DNA from: Desulfobulbaceae bacterium
Lineage (GTDB): Bacteria > Desulfobacterota > Desulfobulbia > Desulfobulbales > Desulfocapsaceae
Direction of reading: 5' to 3'
Assembly (NCBI GenBank): GCA_003509305.1
Contig: DOMU01000175.1
Span: 193 to 16,166 of the forward strand
DNA length: 15,974 nt
The translations under genes and the position numbers were made by a program. Each line of letters starts with the position of its first letter. The stretch's first letter is position 1. Shown here piece after piece: positions 1 to 7,299 of the stretch. The notes beneath the pieces are model-generated. The model was not told the origin of the DNA. It worked only from the letters and a program-made list of their open reading frames with translations, and searched no databases.

Positions 1-84
1 GCAGGCGCGCACCGGACTGTCCACCCCGCCGGGGATGAGATGTTTGGCCTCGGCGAACAACCGGGCCGACTCTGCGTGATTCAT
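1..84 (-). CDS. hemL: Glutamate-1-semialdehyde 2,1-aminomutase, N-terminal fragment
   Basis: Only the first 28 codons lie in the window; the gene runs off the left edge. The translation starts MNHAESARLFAEAKHLIPGG and continues VDSPVRAC. This is the strongly conserved N-terminus of HemL, the PLP-dependent enzyme that converts glutamate-1-semialdehyde to 5-aminolevulinate in the C5 pathway of tetrapyrrole synthesis. The ATG is preceded on the minus strand by a good GAGGAAAA ribosome binding site. The gene is divergent from the HAD-UbiA gene. The call rests on a short but very characteristic stretch; the catalytic lysine region is outside the window. Confidence 0.9.
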   Translation of the reverse strand, partial: MNHAESARLFAEAKHLIPGGVDSPVRAC

Positions 85-145
85 CTTTTCCTCGCTGAAT
101 AATGCTCAAAATGCCAACCTGACCGGGACGCAAAAAAATCTGGGT

Positions 146-154
146 ACTATACCA
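146..154 (-). promoter_or_regulatory. Extended -10 promoter element for hemL
   Basis: Read on the minus strand this is TGGTATAGT: a TATAGT -10 box with the TG of an extended -10, about 60 bases upstream of the hemL ATG. No good -35 is visible at the expected spacing, which is usual for extended -10 promoters. It is predicted from sequence only. Confidence 0.45.
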
Positions 155-178
155 TGCTCGTTCGTGGCGAGAAAGACA

Positions 179-209
179 TTGCCATCGGCGGCAACATTTT
201 CATCATAAA
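179..209 (+). promoter_or_regulatory. Weak candidate promoter for the HAD-UbiA gene
   Basis: TTGCCA (179-184) and CATAAA (204-209) are 19 bases apart, an imperfect sigma70 arrangement. The -35 overlaps a short inverted repeat, TTGCC-6-GGCAA (179-194). A second possible -10, TATTAT at 259-264, has no matching -35. This 230-base divergent gap must hold promoters for both flanking genes, but this particular assignment is tentative. Confidence 0.25.
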
Positions 210-314
210 ATTTCTCACCGTTTTACCAGATAAGAGTGGCGCTCCCGCCGTTTTCCCGTATTATGAAGGCGCTTGAATTCACATTCAATATCCGCATTTC
301 ATTACACGCAAACC

Positions 315-1730
315 ATGCCCGATACCACCATCCCGCTCGTCACCGACCTTGACGGCACACTGGTAAAAACCGATACCCTGTGGGAAGGGGCCATCGTGCT
401 TTTGGCGGCGCAACCTCTGGCCCTTTTCAAGTTCCCCGGTTGGCTGCGCCAGGGAAAACTGGTGTTCAAAACGCGGCTGGCCAGAACCTGCGTTGAAAAT
501 ATTGCCAGTTACCCGGTCAACGAAGAAGTCCTAGCCAGCCTGAAGCAGGCGGTGACCGAGGGCCGCCCGGTTTATCTGGCGACCGCCAGCCGCCGCGAAG
601 TGGCGGCTGCGACGGCGATGCACTTTGGCCTGTTCACCGAGGTGTTTGCCAGCGATGACGCCGTCAATTTGAAAGGGCAGGCCAAGGCCAAACTACTGAC
701 GGAAAAATTTGGCGAAAACGGCTTCGACTACACCGGCGACAGCATGGCCGATGTCCCGGTGTGGCGGGCGGCCAGGCGGGCCATTTGCGCCTCCGGCGAT
801 GCGAAAATACGGCAAGCGGCCTTGGCCACCAAAAGCGATTGCGAGTTCGTCGCTTGCCCGCCGCCGGATTTTACCACCTACCGCCAGGCGCTGCGGACAC
901 AGCAGTGGGTAAAAAACCTTCTGGTCTTCGTGCCGATGATCCTGGCCCACGCCTTTACCGTCGGGGCCTTTTTTCGTTCATTCGTCGCCTTTATCGGTTT
1001 TTGCTGTTGCGCCTCGGCTATTTATATCGTCAACGATCTGAGTGATCTGGACAGCGACCGCCGCCATCCCAATAAACAACGACGGCCTTTTGCCTCCGGT
1101 GCCATACCCCTGCGACAGGCGCCACCGTTGTTCGCCATCTGTACCGGCCTGGCTTTGCTCACCTGTTTTTTCCTGCCGGGATACTACACCCTGCTTTTGG
1201 CCGGCTATTTCCTCTTCACCGTCGCCTACACCGTGCGTTTGAAAAAGATGCTGTTCATCGACGTGGTGGTTCTGGCCAGCCTGTACGTAATAAGACTTCT
1301 CGGCGGCGCGGCAGCGGTGGGTATCGGCACATCCAACTGGTTACTGGCTTTTGGTATTTTCATTTTCACGGGCCTGGCGCTGTTGAAACGCACCGGCGAC
1401 CTGATCCAGCATAAGGCCGAAGGCGGTCTGCCAGGCCGCGCCTACCGCTTCACCGACAAGGCTATGTTAGAGACGATGGCTGTATGCAGCGGGTTTTCCG
1501 CCATCGTCGTCGCCGCCCTGTATATCGACAGCCTCCAGGCCGAACATCTTTACCGCCATCCGATGGCCCTGTGGTTGACCTGCCCGTTGCTGCTCTATTG
1601 GTATGGGCGGCTTCTGCTGGTCACCAACCGCGGTGAGATGGGCGACGATCCGGTATATTTCACCATCCACGATCGGGCCAGCCGCTGGTGTTTTCTCGGC
1701 GCTTTCCTGATTATGCTCATGGCGATATAG
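315..1730 (+). CDS. HAD phosphatase-UbiA prenyltransferase fusion, probable polyprenyl-phosphate phosphoribosyltransferase
   Basis: This is a two-domain protein of 471 aa (485 aa from an in-frame TTG at 273). The N-terminal 180 residues are a HAD hydrolase with motif I DLDGT (Asp at residues 11 and 13) and a closing GDSMAD motif (about 141-146), so its catalytic acids are intact. The C-terminal half is a membrane UbiA domain with several hydrophobic helices. It has the first aspartate motif NDLSDLDSD (about 240-248) and a second, LKKMLFIDVVV, with Asp at about 316. The RTQQWVKNLLVF entry and the DRRHPNKQRRPFASG stretch resemble decaprenyl-phosphate phosphoribosyltransferase (mycobacterial Rv3806c), which transfers 5-phosphoribose from PRPP to a polyprenyl phosphate at the inner membrane. 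The HAD domain could then remove the 5-phosphate, a job done in mycobacteria by a separate protein (Rv3807c); this is inference. ATG 315 is chosen because it lies just before the HAD motif as in relatives, though its ribosome site is weak. TTG 273 has GAAGG only 3 bases upstream. Confidence 0.85.
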   Translation: MPDTTIPLVTDLDGTLVKTDTLWEGAIVLLAAQPLALFKFPGWLRQGKLVFKTRLARTCVENIASYPVNEEVLASLKQAVTEGRPVYLATASRREVAAATAMHFGLFTEVFASDDAVNLKGQAKAKLLTEKFGENGFDYTGDSMADVPVWRAARRAICASGDAKIRQAALATKSDCEFVACPPPDFTTYRQALRTQQWVKNLLVFVPMILAHAFTVGAFFRSFVAFIGFCCCASAIYIVNDLSDLDSDRRHPNKQRRPFASGAIPLRQAPPLFAICTGLALLTCFFLPGYYTLLLAGYFLFTVAYTVRLKKMLFIDVVVLASLYVIRLLGGAAAVGIGTSNWLLAFGIFIFTGLALLKRTGDLIQHKAEGGLPGRAYRFTDKAMLETMAVCSGFSAIVVAALYIDSLQAEHLYRHPMALWLTCPLLLYWYGRLLLVTNRGEMGDDPVYFTIHDRASRWCFLGAFLIMLMAI

Positions 1731-1750
1731 AGAGGCGCGATATAAGCTCG

Positions 1751-1776
1751 ATTGACAAATACAATGATTTGTCGAT
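1751..1776. repeat. Inverted repeat, probable operator
   Basis: ATTGACAAAT (1751-1760) and ATTTGTCGAT (1767-1776) form a 10-base inverted repeat with one mismatch (7 perfect inner bases, GACAAAT/ATTTGTC) around a 6-base spacer. It covers the -35 hexamer and the spacer of the promoter in front of gtrA. That placement suits a dimeric repressor binding site. The arms are AT-rich and no T-run follows directly, so it does not look like a terminator. No regulator gene is visible in the window. Confidence 0.5.
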
Positions 1777-1781
1777 ATAAA
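1752..1781 (+). promoter_or_regulatory. Strong sigma70-type promoter for the gtrA to pilY1 operon
   Basis: A perfect TTGACA (1752-1757) is followed after 18 bases by TATAAA (1776-1781). It is the best promoter match seen in the window. It faces gtrA, and no comparable signal was noticed between the downstream genes. Transcription would begin near 1788 and leave a leader of about 180 bases before gtrA. Confidence 0.65.
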
Positions 1782-1810
1782 TACAGGTGGACGAGAACAT
1801 AAAAAACGGT

Positions 1811-1840
1811 GGCGGATGCACTTTTTGCACGCCGATTTTT
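1811..1840 (+). terminator. Terminator-like hairpin in the gtrA leader
   Basis: GGCG-GA-TGCA (1811-1820) pairs with TGCACGCC (1826-1833), giving an 8-base-pair stem with a two-base bulge and a 5-base loop, followed by TTTTT (1836-1840). A run of six A (1801-1806) precedes it, so it could also act on the other strand. It may end the HAD-UbiA transcript. Because it lies downstream of the 1752-1781 promoter, it could also attenuate the operon. Confidence 0.5.
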
Positions 1841-1971
1841 CTGGCAAATAACGGAAGAATTCTTAAAACAACTTTAACAGGCAAGAAAATAATAACACGA
1901 GGCCGGATTCCACGTCTCGATCATATCCGCTGCCATCTGCCAGGCAAAAGGAATGCTGCACGGAAGTCATG

Positions 1972-2388
1972 ATGAACGCCAAACAAGAAAGCAAAACTTT
2001 TGTTTTTTTCCTGTTCTGTGGCGGCATCGCCGCCGTCGTCGAACTGGGCGGCCGCTGGCTGGTCAATTTCTGGCTGTCGTATTCCGCAGCTATAATTATT
2101 GCCAGGCTGGCCGGAATGCTGGTCGCTTTTCTTCTTTTCAAGTTCCTGGTTTTCAAGACAGCGGGTTCCGGACGCGCTCAGCGGGAAGGAGGTTGGTTCG
2201 TGCTGATCAACCTGCTGGCGATGCTGCAAGTCTGGCTGGTCAGCGTCGGCCTGGCCAATTATGTTTTCCCGTGGGCTGGCATGAATTTTCATGCCAAAGA
2301 CATCGCCCACTTCATCGGCGTATCGACAACGGCGCTATCAAGTTTTATTGGACATAGACTCTTTACCTTCAAAAAGGAAGCGAAATGA
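1972..2388 (+). CDS. GtrA-family four-helix membrane protein
   Basis: This small inner-membrane protein (138 aa) has four hydrophobic segments, at about residues 10-30, 34-62, 75-100 and 108-132. It ends in SSFIGHRLFTFKKEAK, typical of the GtrA family, whose members are thought to help move polyprenyl-linked sugars across the membrane. The mycobacterial homologue Rv3789 sits directly beside dprE1 and dprE2, as here, and has been proposed both as a flippase for decaprenyl-phosphoryl-arabinose and as a partner of arabinosyltransferase AftA. Two ATG codons lie in tandem (1969 and 1972); the second is better spaced from the GGAAG at 1962-1966. The stop overlaps the next start as ATGA, indicating coupled translation. 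Confidence 0.85.
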   Translation: MNAKQESKTFVFFLFCGGIAAVVELGGRWLVNFWLSYSAAIIIARLAGMLVAFLLFKFLVFKTAGSGRAQREGGWFVLINLLAMLQVWLVSVGLANYVFPWAGMNFHAKDIAHFIGVSTTALSSFIGHRLFTFKKEAK

Positions 2389-3725
2389 AATTGACGAGCT
2401 GGGGGAAGTATCCCCTGATCGAAACGACGCTGGCCAGCCCGGCAAATGAGGCCCTGGCGCTGGCGGCGCTAGAAGGCGGCGGCGCACTGATTGGCCGTGG
2501 CCTGGGCCGTTCCTACGGCGACAGCGCCCTGAACGACCATTTGGTACTGTCGAGTTTGCGCCTGAATTTCATCGAATCCTTTGATGAGGAAAGCGGCGTT
2601 CTGGTCGCCGGAGCCGGCGTGTCGCTCGCGGAAATTCTCGACGCCTTCGTGCCCAGGGGTTGGTTTCTGCCGGTGACACCGGGCACCAAGTTCGTCAGCC
2701 TCGGCGGCGCCGTCGCCTCCGATGTGCACGGAAAAGATCATCATGTCGCCGCCACCTTTTCCCGCCATGTCGAATGGCTCGATCTGTGGACACCGGCGAC
2801 CGGCCTGATTCGTTGCTCGGACACGGAAAACTCCGATATTTTCCACGCCACCGCCGGTGCCCACGGCCTGACCGGCTTCATCCTGCGGGTGGCGCTGCGG
2901 CTGCAAAAAATCCCCAGCGCTTTCATCAAGCAGAAAATGGTGAAAACCGGCAATCTCGACGCGATTATGGACACCTTCGAACGCTACGCGGGGCTGCCGT
3001 TTACTGTGGCCTGGATCGACTGTCTGCAAAGCGGCAAAGGACTGGGGCGCTCGATCTTCATGGGGGGAAGTTTTGCCGAAAAAGAAGAACTACCGGCCCG
3101 ATACCGCTTGCGCCCGTATCAGCCGCCGTCGCCAAAAGCTCTGGCTGTGCCTTTCGATTTCCCATCCTTTGCCCTGAACTCTTTTTCCGTCAAAGCCTTC
3201 AACGCCTTCTATTACGGCAAGGCGCCGAAGGAACTCAAGAAGAGCATCGTCAGCTACAATAGCTTTTTCTATCCCCTTGATTCCATCCACAACTGGAACC
3301 GGATTTATGGCCGGCGCGGCTTCACCCAATACCAGTTCGTCCTGCCCAAAGAAACCAGCGTCTTCGGCCTGGCGGACATCCTGAAAACCATCGCCGAGAG
3401 CGGTCAGGGATCGTTTCTCGCCGTGTTGAAACTTTTTGGCAAGCAGCCGGTTTTCGACGGCAACATTTCGTTTCCGATGCGAGGCTACACTCTGGCGCTT
3501 GATTTCCCGATCACGAAAAAACTTTTCCCGTTGCTCGACCGCCTCGACGCCATGGTGCTCGAATGCGGCGGCAGGCACTATCTGACCAAAGACGCGCGCA
3601 TGTCGGGCGAGGTTTTGCGCCGCGGCTATGGCCCGGCCTTAGGCGATTTTCTGGCTATAAAAAAACGCCTCGACCCGGAAGGGCGTTTTGTGTCGCTGCA
3701 AGCACGGCGACTAGGCTTGGTATGA
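2385..3725 (+). CDS. dprE1: DprE1-like FAD-dependent polyprenyl-phosphoryl-ribose 2-oxidase
   Basis: The 446-aa protein belongs to the vanillyl-alcohol-oxidase FAD family and is slightly shorter than mycobacterial DprE1. FAD-binding signatures are IGRGLGRSYGDSALN (about 36-50), TPGTKFVSLGGAVASDVHGK (98-117) and the following DHH. The C-terminal domain carries LALDFPI (369-375) and GGRHYLTKDAR (395-405). Lys402 is the counterpart of catalytic Lys418 of the tuberculosis enzyme at a constant offset of 16. With the same offset, the benzothiazinone-target Cys387 is replaced by Ala371. DprE1 oxidises C2 of polyprenyl-phosphoryl-ribose to the keto form, which DprE2 then reduces to arabinose. The start overlaps gtrA by 4 bases. 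A more general FAD-linked oxidase is possible, but the neighbours argue strongly for this role. Confidence 0.9.
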   Translation: MKLTSWGKYPLIETTLASPANEALALAALEGGGALIGRGLGRSYGDSALNDHLVLSSLRLNFIESFDEESGVLVAGAGVSLAEILDAFVPRGWFLPVTPGTKFVSLGGAVASDVHGKDHHVAATFSRHVEWLDLWTPATGLIRCSDTENSDIFHATAGAHGLTGFILRVALRLQKIPSAFIKQKMVKTGNLDAIMDTFERYAGLPFTVAWIDCLQSGKGLGRSIFMGGSFAEKEELPARYRLRPYQPPSPKALAVPFDFPSFALNSFSVKAFNAFYYGKAPKELKKSIVSYNSFFYPLDSIHNWNRIYGRRGFTQYQFVLPKETSVFGLADILKTIAESGQGSFLAVLKLFGKQPVFDGNISFPMRGYTLALDFPITKKLFPLLDRLDAMVLECGGRHYLTKDARMSGEVLRRGYGPALGDFLAIKKRLDPEGRFVSLQARRLGLV

Positions 3726-3760
3726 AATGAGCCGATGATCAACAGCAACAAAGGAACACT

Positions 3761-4492
3761 ATGGCAACCATGCTGATACTCGGCGCGGCTTCGGACATCG
3801 CCCGCGCCACCGCTTTGGCCTTCGCCAACGACGGCTGGGATCTGATTCTCGCTGGCCGCCAGCCGGAGATCCTTGATAAAATCGCCACCGACATCGCCCT
3901 GCGCAGCGGGCGTCGCGTGAAGACAGCGCATTTCGACGCCCTGCGGTCAGAGGAACACGCCGTCTTCTGGCAGGGCGCAGAGGAAGAAGTTAGCGCGCTC
4001 TTCTGCGCCGTCGGCCTGTTGGGTGATCAGGAAAAGGCACAGGCCGATATGGATCAGGCGACGGCCATCCTGCAAACCAACTTCACGGGCTTGCTGCCGA
4101 TTTTATCGCTCGCCGCCAACACCTTTGAAAAACGCGGACGTGGTCTGATCATCGCCATTTCCTCAGTCGCCGGTGACCGGGGCCGTGCTTCGAACTACTT
4201 CTATGGCAGCGCCAAAGCCGGGCTGACCGCTTTCCTCTCTGGCCTGCGCAATCGCCTGGCAAAAAAAGGCGTTGACGTCATCACGGTCAAGCCCGGTTTT
4301 GTCGCCACCGCCATGACCGCTGACATGGCCTTGCCAATAAAACTGACGGCAACACCGAAACAGGTGGCCACCGACATCGTCAAAGCGGCGAGGAAAAAGC
4401 ACGACGTCATCTACAGCCGCTGGTTCTGGCGTTACATCATGCTCATCGTTGACCATATCCCGGAAAAAATTTTCAAAAAGCTGAAGCTGTAA
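3761..4492 (+). CDS. dprE2: DprE2-like short-chain dehydrogenase, 2-keto-polyprenyl-phosphoryl-pentose reductase
   Basis: This is a 243-aa classical short-chain dehydrogenase. The Rossmann loop is LGAASDIARA (7-16). It has the acidic residue found at the second glycine in DprE2 (GGTSEIG in mycobacteria), and Ala in place of the last glycine. Asn107, Ser135 (ISSVAG), Tyr148 and Lys152 (YGSAK) complete the catalytic tetrad. The PGFVATAM segment (178-185) is the usual lid. In the DprE1/DprE2 pair it reduces the keto intermediate to polyprenyl-phosphoryl-arabinose using NAD(P)H. AAGGA sits 5 bases before the ATG. The gene lies 35 bases after dprE1 and only 4 bases before rlmKL. Confidence 0.87.
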   Translation: MATMLILGAASDIARATALAFANDGWDLILAGRQPEILDKIATDIALRSGRRVKTAHFDALRSEEHAVFWQGAEEEVSALFCAVGLLGDQEKAQADMDQATAILQTNFTGLLPILSLAANTFEKRGRGLIIAISSVAGDRGRASNYFYGSAKAGLTAFLSGLRNRLAKKGVDVITVKPGFVATAMTADMALPIKLTATPKQVATDIVKAARKKHDVIYSRWFWRYIMLIVDHIPEKIFKKLKL

Positions 4493-4496
4493 AACC

Positions 4497-6653
4497 ATGT
4501 CTTATGACAAGCAATATCGCATTTTCGCTCCTTGCCCACTTGGCGTTGAAAGTCTGCTGCTCACCGAGATCGGCTCTTTAGGCGGCGCCGAGGTAAACGC
4601 CAGCCCAGCGTTGGTGACGGCCCGTGGCGATCTGGCCCTGGCCTATCGCCTGTGCCTGTGGTCGCGGCTGTCCTCGCGCCTTATGCTGCGTTTGCATGAT
4701 TGGCCCGCGACTGAAACCCAGACGCTGTATGAAGCGATGCGCGCTTTCCCCTTCGAGGAACACCTCACGGCCAGCCAAACTGTTGCTTTTGATGTCACCT
4801 TGACCGGCGCGGTGAAAAGCCAGAAAGGTCAAAACAGCCAGTATCTGGCCCGGCTGGCTAAAGATGGTCTGGCCGACCGTTTTCGCGAGCGTTTCGGCTG
4901 TCGGCCCTCGGTTGATACCGAGCGTCCGGATATCCGTTTTCATCTGCATTGGGATGGGGCAAACGCCAGTCTCAATCTCGATCTTGCCGGCCCGCTGCAT
5001 CAACGTGGCTACCGTTTGGCGGCGGGCGACGCGCCGATGAAAGAGAATCTGGCGGCGGCGGTAACGCTTTTGGCTGGTTGCGACAGGGATTTTCCTGCGG
5101 TGGTGCTTGATCCCTGCTGCGGCAGCGGCACGATTTTGATCGAGGCGGCAATGATCGCCAGTGATGTGGCGCCGGGATTATCGCGCCGATTCCATGGCTT
5201 CACGGCCTGGAAAAAACACCGCGCCGATATCTGGGATGAATTGGTCGCCGAAGCCGTCCGCCGTAAGACTGAAGGCGACGAAAAAGCATGGCCGCTGTTT
5301 TTCGGTTTCGACGCCGATGCTAAGGCCGTAGCCGCCGCCCGGAAAAATATCGCGCGGGCCGGTTTGGCCGGTCGGATTGTCGTGCGGCAGGCGCAACTGG
5401 CCCATCTGGAAAATCCCTGCCCGGATAAAACCGGCCTCATCGTCGGCAATTTGCCCTACGGCGAGCGGCTGGGCGAAGAGGAGTTCATCGCTTATTTATA
5501 CCGTGCCTTGGGCCGCGTTGCCCAAAACCGTTTTTCTGGCTGGCGGCTGGCGGCACTGATCGCCAAAGCCGAGCTGACTGACAGCTTCGGCATGGCCTGG
5601 CAAAAAAAATTACCGCTCTATAACGGGGCGATTCCCTGCCGTCTGCTGGTGGGTACGGCGCAAGCGCCAGCCTCGTTTCGCTGGCCGATTGAAAAAGCCG
5701 GGGATGATAATGATTTTGCCGGGCGGCTGCGGAAAAATCTGGTCAAGATGCTGGCTTGGGCGGAAAAACAGGGCGTCTCTTGCTTTCGCGTTTATGACCG
5801 CGACCTGCCGGATTACAACTTCAGCCTTGACCTCTATGAAAAATGGGCGCTCCTGAACGAATACGCGCCGCCCGCCGCCATCGACGCGAAAGAGGCGGAA
5901 ACGCGCCTCAGCCTGGCGAAAAAAATTATCCGCCAGACGCTTTCCCTACGCTCTGATCGTCTCTTTATCCGCCGGCGGCAAAAGCAGAAGGGCAAGGCGC
6001 AGTATCAGCGCATATCCGGGAAAAAAGCCAGCCAGGATGAGCGGCCCAAATACCGGGAGGTCAGGGAAGGAAATTGCCGTCTCCTGATCAATCTCAGTGA
6101 CTACCTCGATACCGGCCTGTTTCTCGACCATCGTCCCTTGCGCCTGCGTTTGGGCCGCGAGGCCAGCGGCAAACGCTTTCTTAATCTCTTTGCCTACAGC
6201 GGCGCCGCCACCGTGCACACGGCCATGGGCGGCGCTGCCACCACCACCAGCGTCGATCTGTCGGAAAAGTATCTGGCCTGGGCGAAAATGAATCTGGTGA
6301 CAAACGGCTTCTCCCTGGCGGGCCACCGTTTCATCGCCGCCGACTGCCGCGCCTGGCTGCACGAAGATGACGGCCTCTACGACCTGATTCTGCTCGATCC
6401 GCCAACCTTTGCCAACACCAAAAAGAAGGGTCTGGTCTTTGATATTCAACGCGACCATACCAGCCTTTTGGACTTGGCCATGCGTCGCCTGGCACCGGAT
6501 GGAGTGTTGTACTTTTCGACGAATTTCCGAGGATTCGTTTTGGATGAAAAGTCGGCTGAGCGCTTCATGATGCGGGACATCACAAAAGAGACCATTCCCT
6601 ACGATTTCGCCCGCAACCCGAAAATTCACCAGGTTTGGCAAGCGCGGCGGTGA
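4497..6653 (+). CDS. rlmL: Bifunctional 23S rRNA methyltransferase RlmKL (m2G2445 and m7G2069)
   Basis: The 718-aa protein is close to the 702 aa of E. coli RlmKL (YcbY). An N-terminal THUMP-type RNA-binding region (about 1-165) is followed by the RlmL methyltransferase domain with the SAM-binding motif DPCCGSGTILIEAA (205-218) and catalytic motif NLPYGERL (318-325). E. coli has NPPY at that site. The RlmK domain follows, with FLDHRPLRLRL (542-552), the SAM motif LNLFAYSGA (562-570), SVDLSEKYLAWA (585-596) and LDPPTF (633-638). The two domains methylate G2445 (N2) and G2069 (N7) of 23S rRNA during ribosome assembly. Both active sites look intact. It is a housekeeping gene placed, with tiny gaps, between the arabinose-donor genes and the pilus genes. 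Confidence 0.95.
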   Translation: MSYDKQYRIFAPCPLGVESLLLTEIGSLGGAEVNASPALVTARGDLALAYRLCLWSRLSSRLMLRLHDWPATETQTLYEAMRAFPFEEHLTASQTVAFDVTLTGAVKSQKGQNSQYLARLAKDGLADRFRERFGCRPSVDTERPDIRFHLHWDGANASLNLDLAGPLHQRGYRLAAGDAPMKENLAAAVTLLAGCDRDFPAVVLDPCCGSGTILIEAAMIASDVAPGLSRRFHGFTAWKKHRADIWDELVAEAVRRKTEGDEKAWPLFFGFDADAKAVAAARKNIARAGLAGRIVVRQAQLAHLENPCPDKTGLIVGNLPYGERLGEEEFIAYLYRALGRVAQNRFSGWRLAALIAKAELTDSFGMAWQKKLPLYNGAIPCRLLVGTAQAPASFRWPIEKAGDDNDFAGRLRKNLVKMLAWAEKQGVSCFRVYDRDLPDYNFSLDLYEKWALLNEYAPPAAIDAKEAETRLSLAKKIIRQTLSLRSDRLFIRRRQKQKGKAQYQRISGKKASQDERPKYREVREGNCRLLINLSDYLDTGLFLDHRPLRLRLGREASGKRFLNLFAYSGAATVHTAMGGAATTTSVDLSEKYLAWAKMNLVTNGFSLAGHRFIAADCRAWLHEDDGLYDLILLDPPTFANTKKKGLVFDIQRDHTSLLDLAMRRLAPDGVLYFSTNFRGFVLDEKSAERFMMRDITKETIPYDFARNPKIHQVWQARR

Positions 6654-6664
6654 CGGATGCCAAC

Positions 6665-7264
6665 ATGACCGATTCGCTCTCGAAAAGATACGGCAGCCAA
6701 GGCTTCACCCTGACCGAAATGATAATGGTGGTGGCGCTCGTCGCCATTGTCAGCGCCATAGCCATTCCAGCTTGGCAAAGCATGAAAAGAAACAGTGATT
6801 TGAAATCAGCCGCGTATGAGATAATGGCAGCCATCCAATGGGCAAAATCGGAAGCGGCAAAACGCAACGTCTGTATTGGCATCAACTTTAACTCTGACGT
6901 TTGCCGGTCCGCCGGGCAGGGCGATTGCTATGAAATATTTCGCGATGACGCCACAGGTGGCGGAATCGCCTGTGACCGGCAATTGACCGCTTCAGAACGC
7001 GCTTTACCGTCGGGACAAACAAAAATCTTACGCAGCGGAAATTTTGGCGCCAGGGCATGGATGACCACCAACTATGGGCAGAACGCCATTGATATCACCG
7101 CGAGAGGGCTGGTACGGGCCGCTGGATTGCCGAACGGGAGTATCAGTCTGCGGGCGGTACAAAGGAGTAATGGTAACTGCTATAATCTCACCATTTCTCC
7201 CACCGCCGGGCTACGGCTCAATCCCAGCCGCTGGAATGGCGCGTCTTGTCCCGTGAACCCTTAG
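6665..7264 (+). CDS. fimT: FimT/FimU (GspH-like) type IV pilus minor pilin
   Basis: This is a 199-aa prepilin with a 13-residue leader ending in Gly, then FTLTEMIMVVALVAIVSAIA, a textbook class III signal with Glu at +5 of the mature protein. PilD-type peptidase would cleave after Gly13 and methylate the new Phe. The rest resembles the GspH/FimT domain: an amphipathic helix (ASAAYEIMAAIQWAKSEAAK region) and a beta-rich head with six cysteines, probably disulfide-bonded. ATG 6665 is chosen over upstream TTG 6635 and GTG 6650 because it gives the usual short leader and does not overlap rlmKL. Minor pilins of this type prime pilus assembly at the inner membrane. FimT versus FimU cannot be told apart here. 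Confidence 0.85.
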   Translation: MTDSLSKRYGSQGFTLTEMIMVVALVAIVSAIAIPAWQSMKRNSDLKSAAYEIMAAIQWAKSEAAKRNVCIGINFNSDVCRSAGQGDCYEIFRDDATGGGIACDRQLTASERALPSGQTKILRSGNFGARAWMTTNYGQNAIDITARGLVRAAGLPNGSISLRAVQRSNGNCYNLTISPTAGLRLNPSRWNGASCPVNP

Positions 7265-7299
7265 AATCCGTTCAGCGTTCACTCTAAAAGAGGGGCCTC

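Noticed and set aside
318..325. NLPY instead of NPPY at residues 318-321 of RlmL as a sign of lost activity
   Set aside because: NLPY is a tolerated variant in related THUMP guanine-N2 methyltransferases, and the rest of the domain is intact. The coordinates given here are protein residues, corresponding to bases 5448-5471.
318..1730. UbiA domain as 4-hydroxybenzoate polyprenyltransferase for ubiquinone
   Set aside because: The fused HAD domain, the QWVKNLLVF entry motif and the dprE1/dprE2/gtrA neighbours fit phosphoribosyl-lipid synthesis better.
1787..1972. Small plus-strand open frame starting GTG in the gtrA leader
   Set aside because: It spans the terminator-like hairpin, and its translation has no helix, signal or motif. 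It is more likely a non-coding leader, although a leader peptide cannot be ruled out.
5946..6641. Minus-strand open frame of 231 codons opposite rlmKL
   Set aside because: It overlaps the conserved RlmK methyltransferase motifs on the plus strand and has no family features.
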